In this document: positions 40,701 to 64,000 of the stretch, one piece after another
Layout of the letters: every line of letters starts with the position of its first letter
How positions within the stretch are numbered: position 1 is the stretch's first letter
DNA from: Tubulanus polymorphus
Lineage: Eukaryota > Nemertea > Palaeonemertea > Tubulaniformes > Tubulanidae
Assembly (NCBI RefSeq): GCF_964204645.1
Contig: NC_134030.1
Coordinates: 21,333,110-21,397,109, forward strand
Length of the DNA: 64,000 nt
Reading direction: 5' to 3'
Position numbers and translations under genes: made by a program
Notes under the pieces: model-generated
What the model saw: the letters and a program-made list of their open reading frames with translations, nothing else
Told to the model about the DNA's origin: nothing
Databases searched by the model: none

Positions 40701-42190
40701 TATCAATCTATATAAACATTATAGTAACGGTTTTTGCGGCCTCAAACATGAGTCCATTTTTAATATTCAACCCCCTTTGCCCAGATATTTAGAAAAAATG
40801 CTGTCTACAAAAGGGCCGACTCCGATTTTTTTATATTCATTGATCATCGAGTTTATATTTGAATTCAAATTACTCAGGATTACGCTCAGAAAAATTGGAT
40901 TAATGTCAACTTCACTAATTATCCATGATAATTTATGCAAATGGTATGCAAATTCGGTAATTTCTTGTATTTTGATATATGGACTGCGCGCATTCGTTCG
41001 CTAATTCAATAACTAAGATCGGTTAGAAAGTTAACGCAGTTGTATATAGATGGCGCTTTGGTTTCTTTCCGATGGTAAATTATCTTATGCAAATTTTTCT
41101 ACACTTTTGCTCTTTGCTATTCGATGATCATTCAAAGCTTTAGATGGTCCACGTTATTCTCTATGCACATTACCGTACGCAGGAGATTTAGACATTTTAG
41201 ACAGGGCAGAAGTCGTAAGATTGGCTATAGAACCAACGTGATTTTAGATTGGCCTTAAGTCTAAGCCCTGACCTGACCCAGGCTAAAAGTTCGTACGCAC
41301 TTTTGCTCCACCATACCATCAGACGCTGACTTGAAGAATGCCTAGAATGCTTATTTACCATTTCGACCTAATGCTTATTTACCATTTCGGCCTAATCAGG
41401 TGCCTCTTTACTGTGCTTACGTCGGATGCTTTGGCACCTTGAAAAAGATGCCGATTATTTATGTTAATTTTATGCAAATCTACAGGGGTCGATGTCGTTG
41501 CGTGGTGGATGTGGGTACCTTACGGAAAGTAGCTGAATCCCACTGCAGTAACAGATGCGTTAAACAGTACCAGTGGACGTGCGGAGGTGTGGAATCCGAT
41601 AAAAACACCGGTTACTATTCCGTCTATAGAATACCTGGCGCATCGGCAGACGACACTTCGACTATTGACGGTAAGCGCCGTTTTTTTCTCAGAGACCTAG
41701 ATGACATTTTTGAATAGTTTTAAGCACGCAAGGTCTGCGTATGGGAATCTGTTATTCTTGATCTCTTAATGAACAAAATGGACGTCTTAAGTTGCGAAGT
41801 GTGTATTGCTAGAGAAAATTGGTTTGATTAACGAGCGTTGCATATATTTATGGCAGGAAATAGAACGCGGCACCACTTTGCTGCAGCAAGTTAGGATCCG
41901 CTAGGTGGAGTTAGTGGTTTTTCAGTAAACTGAGAGGGGTTATGTAATAGGTGGATTATTTTATAGAACAAACAATCAGTTAGGTCATAGGTTGATGTCC
42001 GTGGCAGCCATTTTCTGATATCTTCCTTCATCGGTCTTTATCTATCTTTACAGACAGGCAGCTACTGTTCGCGGACGAGGAAAAAGGGCGCGGCAACGAG
42101 TTGCTAAAGGCAACGGGATTCGCGTCTCTGCGCGTCGCTAGGATGATGCAGACGCACTTAGCAAGGGAACCGAAGTGTCGTGCGCGCTAG
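37716..42190 (+). CDS. Gene C: secreted WSC-LamG-WSC protein
   Basis: Six exons: 37716-37948, 38687-38862, 39316-39954, 40414-40597, 41486-41670, 42054-42190. Phases agree; 1,554 nt, 517 residues. Signal peptide (IFKWAPLLWFLGLPVLIDAS); WSC1 in exons 1-2 (IGCF...FEFSAVQKG, then CRCS...LTNQWLFCGG). Exon 3 encodes a LamG/pentraxin-like concanavalin fold (DDIVAWWPLDR, near the start; WHYFTVSYN; GQLWLGTRLHDW). WSC2 lies in exons 4-5 (YKGCYLS...CRCV...QWTCGG). A basic 45-residue C-terminus follows. No TM helix, so the product is probably secreted. WSC domains are cysteine-rich modules thought to bind carbohydrate. Exon borders inside both WSC domains have the same phase-2 position as in receptors A and B, so all three share ancestry in this module. 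The first intron would use a GC donor. Confidence 0.83.
38180..38640. repeat. ~47-bp minisatellite, ~9 copies, in gene C intron 1
   Basis: Tandem GATTGGTTATAGAACCAAAA, TGAGTTTAGACTGGTCGGAA, GTTGTAA. The best-preserved array of this family on this strand. Confidence 0.85.
39060..39245 (+). repeat. Short tandem repeat of ACCCAGTTCCACAGTTG
   Basis: About five copies of a ~33-45-bp unit (CTGAACCCAGTTCCACAGTT, GTGTGGGTTTAA) in gene C intron 2. It leaves an open frame upstream of the true exon start at 39316. Confidence 0.7.
40195..40285. mobile_element. Small MITE-like element with inverted ends
   Basis: CAGGGGTCCGTTGCTCAAAA at 40195 is mirrored by GGAGCAACACTGACCCCTGG near 40285, with GTTAA inner repeats. 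It lies in gene C intron 3. Confidence 0.6.
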
Positions 42191-44658
42191 ACGAACCTGC
42201 TATCGAGCATCCCGTCTAACCTCTACCCCCGTAACGTATAAACCGTATCAGAATGAACTCCAAAAAATAAAATGAATAAACATCTTTTCTTATTCAAACG
42301 TGAACGGTTCTTATCATTATTATTATAATATAAAATATATCAACTATTTGTACAAATTTTCAGCTATATTTTACAATCGAATGTCCGGGAAACAGTTCCA
42401 CAGTTGTCAATGAGAGGTGACTCTGACTCTGACTCCGAGTTCATTTTCAAAATCTTCACTCTGGGACATATTTTGATCCACAACTGCAGAACTGGCCATG
42501 TGTCCAGTTCCACAGTTGTTGTGAGGTTCCAATTGACTCTGACTTGAAATTAGTTAGTTTCCGAAATGTTGACTCTGGTCCAATATTTCCCATTTACAAC
42601 TGTGGAATCGAATCCTGGTTTATATATTTTAAGAAAAACATATGGCCAGCTATTATGTCATGATATATCAATTTATATATAAAGAATTCCATTATCAATC
42701 ACAGAACAAGTCAATTACACAACATTATACAAAAAAAAAACAATTCTGCTAGTAAAGATGGCTGTCATGGAGGCATATTCACCAATGGTATTCACCAATG
42801 GCCTTAATAAAGATGGCTGTCGTACTGGCTTGCTGATGCAAATAGTGATATATTCAGTGCCACTGGCAAGAAAATATAATACCGAAATCAATGTTAACAT
42901 TTACCACTCGTTAGCAGGAAAATAGCCGCCATCTTTGTATAGGAATTTATTTCTACAGGACCCAGTTTCACAAACATAGTTCACTCAACTTTTTGGTGAA
43001 ATTGCTATTGGTTACTTCATGTTTTCAATGAGGACAAGAATTTAAACTGAACCGTTTTAGGCTTAAACTATTTCGCGAAACTGAGACCTGGTGCCCATTA
43101 AGATAGCTGCCGTCTTGGTAAATAGGCACTTCGTCACTGCTGGCAACCTTGTAGATGGCCGCCATCTTGATATATGGGCACTTGCTACAATGGCACGTCA
43201 ATCGATTTCAAACTTTCAATGATCAGATTTTCAATTAATCAAATGATTAGTCATTTGTGTAATATTTAGTTTAGGCAGCCACCATCAACAGAAAGGACGA
43301 ACGTTTTACTAGCAGAACTCTTACCCTTCATTTTGTCATGAGCAGAAATCGCAGAAACAAAAGTCACCGAGCGACCGTTTGATTGGCTGTCACGTGGACT
43401 CGATCGCCGAAAAAAAACGTCATGGATTCGTACATGTGTAAGTCATTATTATAGTAAGTCATTTTGAACGAGGGCACGCGGTCACATTAATCAAGAACTT
43501 CAATAAAAGTACAATGTCACATTTATCAAGACCCTCAATTACGGTCACATGATAACATATATCCTAATTTTCAATAAAAGTTATCTTAAATATCCATAAT
43601 TCTTGAAAACGTCTTTTTCTAATCGAAATCCATGATTTTTCTTATATAACCAAAAAAAAAGAATTTTCATTACTTCAACGATGACTCCGCGATCGATTGT
43701 GGCAAGTGAGGTCGATCCACCAGGTGGCGATAGTGTACAAATATGATGCTGGAATACTCGACGAACTCGATAATAATCTAATTTCAATTTTTTTCCGAAT
43801 ATTCGATTAAGCATACAACAAATGATTCAATGAATTTGATTTCTAGATGGAAGTTAGAACTGTATTAGGCGAATATTTCCTAACTGTATGGAACGCCATC
43901 TGGTGGTTCGGAGTCAGATTACATCAGATCTAAGATCATTTACTCTGGTTCTATATACACAAAAACGTAATTACAAATGTATACGGAATAAGTGATCAAA
44001 ATACAACAAACATTAAAATTCGACTATGATTTTGAAATCACAAATAACGGCTAGTGCAGAAATAGTACGCCCTACGACCACTAGGTGGCGGTACTCTGAA
44101 TATAAAGACGGCATCATCATGTATACATATTTATAAATATATATTGTTTCTTAAAGCAGTATATTGACCCGACTGAAGTTGCTGTTAGAAGACGAAGTGC
44201 GTAGGACATCCTTCTGGTCCCCCTGTTTTCCTGGAGGATTAGAATCGCAATCGAAATTAGATGAACTGGTCCTCTTTTCAATTGTTTAGGTCCGTGGTCC
44301 GATTCGAAGCCTTTTATTCCAAAATTTGGGAGAATTTTTCATAAATTTGTTTTCAAGAATTTTCGTCATGATTTCAGTGCGCATACCGCTGCACCTGAGC
44401 GGGTTTTCTAATGACTATTCAGGCAGCCTCGTCGATTTTCGAAATATCAATAATTGCGATCCGATTTCTATCTAAACCTGCCAGTGTTTGAACTCGCAGA
44501 CGATTGACCGTCCGGTGCTGCCATCTATGCAGCACGGAGCAACTAAAAGATTTTCAAAATAAACGGTATTCGATCTAAAAGACGGGCATGAGATCCAGCG
44601 CCTCTTTGATTGGCTGACTGACACTCGCATTAAAGATTCGACCTTGAGATGAACGTGA
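42191..44658. other. Intergenic region between gene C and the SLC6 gene
   Basis: The two genes converge here. It contains two palindromic GTTCCACAGTT elements (42385-42500, 42500-42615), degenerate AAGATGGCTGTC/ATGGCCGCCATCTT repeats (42755-43180), and CTCF-like motifs at 43891-43906 (minus) and 44078-44093. A minus-strand AATAAA at 44313-44318 may be the SLC6 polyadenylation signal. No gene seen. Confidence 0.5.
42266..42280 (+). terminator. Polyadenylation signals of gene C
   Basis: Two AATAAA hexamers (42266-42271, 42275-42280), about 75-90 bp after the stop codon. Confidence 0.7.
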
Positions 44659-59191
<14,533 letters not shown>

Positions 59192-62189
59192 CTGCAATTA
59201 GAAATAAAGAAAACGTTAAAAAACGTAAGAAAAACGCATCAAGTTAAAAAACAAAAATTCATCATCTCAAAAAAGTTTTCTTTTGCGTATCACGACAAAA
59301 ATTCATCATCTCAAAGAAGGTTTTTTGTGCATCGTTTTTGAGAAATTTGTTTAAGATAAAATGAAGGTAAGCTTGAGGTTGAATCTCACTGTCAGCTACA
59401 GGTCGTAGCAAGGAACGACGACAATGTTGGGTCATTCTAAATTCTTGATCAAATAAACTTTTGGTTTTTCAAACTTTTAGACCTGTACACAACAGAATTT
59501 GTTCCATAATGCATTTTCCACATTCTTATGTTGATATTTTACTATCTTTGATTATTCTTAAATTCTGGTTAGCCTAACACGAAGCCCCATTATCGATGAC
59601 GTAGTACCCACATCGACTCACACGCACACACAGGCGCGTGGTAGTTAGCGACGAAAGTACTCAGGGTCAGATCTTAACCCATAACCGGTGGAACTGGGTG
59701 CTGAGAACTGATTCTACAAACGCCGCCCAGAACACTTAAATGGCCTCGTTTTAACGCCGTTATTTTCGAGCGCAAACAATAGTCAATTAGAGGTGTAATT
59801 AACGTCACTAATTGAGTGTAATTAGCGGTCATCAATCATCGCACAGGCTCGAAATTCAAGCAATTCGCGAATTAATGATTTCCCATGATTTCCCCCTGAC
59901 TAATGCTTGTACTTTTGACGTTATAATTTATTTTCAGGGGATTTTTTTTTCTTTTCGTCCCGAGATCGAGATGGAAAAATAATCAAGGTCGTTTCCGTAT
60001 ATCAAAAGAGATAGCGGATGTTGGCTGCATGCCAAGTAGAACACCGAGCTGAACACCATCCCTAAATGTTCAATTCACCCTAGAACTCAAGGTAGCGAGC
60101 GTCAAGCAGTAAACTGAGGGCAATTCTTTACAAAAGTACTTAAGATTAATGTTAGCCTCACCAAATAACTGAATATTCAAATTTTGAAGCGAATGTTTCA
60201 ATTTCAATTTTCTTTCTTCTGGTCGCTTTGGAGAAACAACCCAAGAAATTGACCAATCAGAGTTCCTAACACATTGAGACTGTTTGCGATTGGTCCAAAA
60301 GCTCAAAAGGCTCGCAACTGGGCCAATCGGAGTTTGTTTTAGATTAAACACACATCGAGACTGATCCTGATTGGTCGCATAGCTCGAACGACTAGTGAAA
60401 GGACCAATCAGAGTGCGTTTTATGTAGACAGCGGGAATGACTCGAATATGAGCCAATCACAATCAGAAAGAATGACGTCAGTCATTTCCTGTGTCATAAG
60501 TTCTGATTGGTTTATTAGTCAAAACACAGCGTTAACTGACCAATCGAAGATCACGTTTTATAGAAGATGTTCTAAGCTTCGATTGGCCAGTTAATAAAAG
60601 ATCATCGAAGTCCAATCTGATTGGCCCGCTCACTTGAAATACCATTACATATGGACCAATCAAAACAAGCGATTTAATTCAGTCAAACAAATTCGAAATT
60701 TTCATGGTTCGCTGGAATACTTGATAAGAAGACTAATCAAGAATATATCACAAATATATGAAACGCCTCAATATTGATGATTTACAACGCAAAATCTGTC
60801 ACACTGTCGGATAGATATTTATCTAAAAAATCGTCATGTCACAGACTGTTCCTTGATAATCATCGATTTTGAAGGGATTTACATATAAACCGCTAGAATG
60901 TGACTAGCCGAAATGGTATCCGTCCAAAATCGTTATGAATTATTCCATTTTCTGGGAGCGACTTCAAAACAAACCATAAAATATCGTTGTGAACTACATC
61001 GTGAGTTCAGGCAGTACGTGTAAACAGAATTCGTACCGCTTATTTACATCAAAATCACGGGTGAAATTCACCCCGTTCATACCCACAGTCAGGGTATAAA
61101 TCATCTTCCAGGATTTCACCAACTGTACTCGATCAATAAGGTATAGGCGAGCCTCGTAGATCGTATGGGCAATTATCATACATATTATGACCTGGTTTCT
61201 CGATAACCGGGTGCATTTATCGTTCAATTGTCCCGCGAATAATTAATCGCGTTTATGATATTATTTTCTGCGACACAATTTAGCTCATTTCGCATCTAAA
61301 ATTGACGCAATTCAACGCGATGTATCGAGTGCTAAATGGAGAGATGAAGTGCATCCAACCAGTGAGGTTCCCACAGAGGTATGACTTCTCGTTTGCCCAC
61401 CAGGGGGTGCTGCAGTTGCTCAAGTTGGTACCAATAACTTGACTACCCTGAAAAGACTTCCTAATTTTCCCTCAAAATGTGATATATGATTAAAGATTTA
61501 ATCTTGTCTGCACATTGAACAGTGATAATCTATATACATTAATTAAAAAATTACTATTACTATTGTTTTTACTCTTTATACTATCGTTTTTAGTCATGGA
61601 GACCAATTAAGTTATCTTATCTTACAAATAAAGTTAAAGATCAACTTGTACATCAAGTGCGGGTATGGTTATCGATATAATTATCAATATAATTATGATC
61701 TACTTAAAAGAAAAGTTCATTCAGCTTTTATTGAAATGTAGAAGAATTTAAACGCGGAAAACTACTAGCGACACCTGGTGGAATCTCGCCTGCCGTACGC
61801 AGATTCCTCGATTGCCACTGGTGAGCTCGATTGCCACCCCAATGATTTATTCAAGAAAAAGGTTCACTCTTTTCGCTGAATTGAAGAAGATATTGAACAC
61901 GGAGTATAACTACCAGCGAACCTAGCGGATCATCGCTTGCCACAGTAGCGTTCGAAGTCATAAAATCCTTCTAAAATCAATCGTCCGCGATAGAGGGCGC
62001 GCGGACTTACTCGTTGTGACCAGGAGAAATTGAATAGAAAAGATAAGTCACGTCCGACTTGCCTTTTGAACTCTAAACCGGTAGACGTTAATCGTATTGA
62101 TAGCATAGACGAAAACAACAGGTCAATAAGTCGAGCATGAATTTAGCTTAAACATGTTTATTAGAGAACTAATAAACTCCCGTACTGTT

Positions 62190-62285
62190 GTACCGAGCGA
62201 CCAACACGAGCAGGGGGGTTAAAACAGATCGGGTAGAGAGCCGACCAACACGAGCAGGGGGGTTAAAACAGATCGGGTAGAGAGC
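62190..62285. repeat. ~44-bp direct duplication
   Basis: Two near-identical copies of CGACCAACACGAGCAGGGGG and GTTAAAACAGATCGGGTAGA in tandem. Confidence 0.8.
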
Positions 62286-62514
62286 TGTCAGACGAGAGAC
62301 CGATCAAAAATCATACGCCACGCAAATGCTTTCCATCAGCTTGCACTGCTGAGGTCTATTTACAGTTTGTTGAATGCTTGTTTTTCTGAGGTATGAAGCT
62401 AACGGTAGACGTGTTAGGCTACTCGGTAGGTGTGTGCGCCGAGTTTTCTCAAATATCTTTGAAAGCAAACAGCACATGTAGGATAGAATCTTTTACATAT
62501 CTAAACCTTCTACG

Positions 62515-62960
62515 TCGTTTAACCCCTACAGGGTTCGAGTTAAAACTGGTCTATTAGAACAGCCCCTGCAGGGTTCAAGTTAAAACTGATCTTCTAGACC
62601 AGCCCTTGCAGGGTTTGAGTTATAACTGGTCTATTAGACCAGCCCCTGCAGGGTTCAAGTTAAAACTGATCTATTAGACCAGCCCCTGCTGGGTTCAAAA
62701 TATAACTGGTCCTAAAATCAGCCCCTGCAGGTTTTTAAAACTAGCCCTTGCAATGTTAGAATTAAAACTGACTAGTCCCTGCAGGCTTTAGCATAAAGCT
62801 GGACTACAAAACCAGCCCCTGCTGGTTTTTAGAACTATTCTATGGAATGAGCCCGCAGGTTTAGAATTAAAACTGACCAGTCCTTACTGGGTTCAAAGAT
62901 AAAACCGGTCTACCAGCCTTTACGGGATAAACTTTATCAATGATCTCTCAATAACACCAG
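62515..62960. repeat. ~40-bp minisatellite (~10 copies)
   Basis: Repeats of AGCCCCTGCAGGGTTCAAGT and TAAAACTGATCTATTAGACC, increasingly degenerate to the right. Confidence 0.82.
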
Positions 62961-64000
62961 CCCGAAAGCCTATGGAATATAACTGACCTAAAACAAACTA
63001 GGCCGAGACTGCAACTCAGTTAAACTTTTTGTACATGTAATAGGTGAATGGAAAGTTACTCGGGCGACGAGCGTCAATTTCCCTGTTTCAGAAGGTAAAA
63101 AAAGACGGAATTCTCATTATCACCAAATTGCAGTCCCTCCGCGTGTTTATGAGTGATTACTCCTGAATTGGACAGGACAAAAATAGCCGTACTTTTTGTC
63201 TGAGCTCGTTTTCTGTGTCATCATCATAGAGACATTCATAATGACAGCCTTCATTATCAACAATAATAGCAATACGGGAAATTGCTTTGGAGAACGCTCG
63301 ATGATTCATACCCCCGGTATTGAAATGAGCATTCGAAATAAACTGGATGTTGAGGTCTCGAAAAAATACAAGGCTATAATACAGGAACGCGAATAGCTAG
63401 GACGAGATGATATGATAGCCCTGGCAGGACCCGCTATCATTATCTGGTTACAACATTTCAGTTACCAGGCGAAATTGCCAAGGGCCCAATGACAAACGAC
63501 ACACTCCATGATGATAAGGACTCTGAATCATGGGTTATATTACTTTTCTCAAAAAACGGATAACAAAGCTGTATTTCTTGTTATTAACACATGTATTCCC
63601 ATAAGAAGAATAAAAAAAGTTGAGTCCGGTACATTTCCTTGAGCTAGTAAAGTCGATTTATTTTCGATTGTCCACGATCTTTTAGGGATATTTCGCTCAA
63701 CTAATTTTCGGCGTACACATCTCAAATAGGTCTTAATCGAATCAGTAGGTTTGTGCAGTCCAGATAAATCATCGTTTTTATATCCATTTCGTACCGGGTT
63801 GAAGGATTGATGAATATTCTCGAAAATTGAGCTTTCAATCGGCGAGAAAGTCCGCCATTTTGTTCCAGTTTGTTTACTTCTTTATGCAAATGAGCAGTGT
63901 GCATCATGTGATCAAATCGAGAGAGTCTACTCAAAGTGTTTCATTAAGCACCAATGATATTTCTTTCATTATTATTTTTCAAACAGATGTACTAAACTTT

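Larger units (their letters stand above)
59192..64000. other. 5' intron (or upstream) sequence of the SLC6 gene; repeats, no exon recognised
   Basis: The first exon seen starts with a phase-1 acceptor, so a TM1-encoding exon must lie further right. I looked for the conserved TM1 motif on the minus strand to 64000 and did not see it. The stretch contains CCAATCAGAG words (60220-60670), a CTCF-like site CCACCAGGGGGTGCTGCA (61397-61414), degenerate 77-bp copies (about 61765-61830), and tandem repeats at 62190-62285 and 62515-62960. Confidence 0.6.

Noticed and set aside
60070-60456. 128-residue minus-strand ORF
   Set aside because: No domain, no splice logic, and it spans scattered CCAAT-type repeats in the SLC6 upstream intron.

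Overview
This window is eukaryotic (animal) nuclear DNA. Genes are split by many spliceosomal introns, intergenic DNA is AT-rich and full of repeats, and there are no bacterial operons. The gene set points to an invertebrate bilaterian, most likely a lophotrochozoan such as a mollusc. It includes a GRL101-type receptor (a class first described from the pond snail Lymnaea), a carnosine-synthase-like ATP-grasp enzyme, an SLC6 transporter and WSC-domain receptors. The species cannot be named from the sequence. All gene models below were assembled by hand from GT/AG (one GC/AG) junctions whose phases agree throughout.

Layout: 1-5595 (+) is the 3' part of a carnosine synthase-like gene. 8059-14630 (+) is a three-exon receptor with CUB, C-type lectin, LDLa, LRR and 7TM parts. 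18331-25909 (-) and 26386-36867 (-) are two tandem paralogous genes, called receptor A and receptor B here. Each encodes a signal peptide, two WSC domains, an Ig domain, an unrecognised cysteine module, a GCC2/GCC3 (ephrin-receptor-like) repeat, one transmembrane helix, a CPxCG juxtamembrane motif, and a cytoplasmic tail rich in polyproline with WH2-like LLxxIR motifs. 37716-42190 (+) is a secreted WSC-LamG-WSC gene, called gene C, placed head-to-head with receptor B. 44659-59191 (-) holds thirteen exons of an SLC6 transporter whose first exon(s) lie beyond the right edge. A tRNA-Lys(CTT) gene sits inside an intron of receptor B on the opposite strand.

The most interesting system is the A/B/C cluster at 18.3-42.2 kb. 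It has two membrane receptors that could couple WSC/Ig extracellular recognition directly to actin or profilin through tandem WH2-like motifs and polyproline, next to a soluble WSC protein. I do not recognise this architecture as a named family.

The rest is repeat-rich: a 109-bp satellite at three loci, a 77-bp family carrying a CTCF-like core, a ~47-bp minisatellite at many loci, several foldback/MITE-like hairpins, tRNA-derived SINE fragments, and two long (AT)n tracts.
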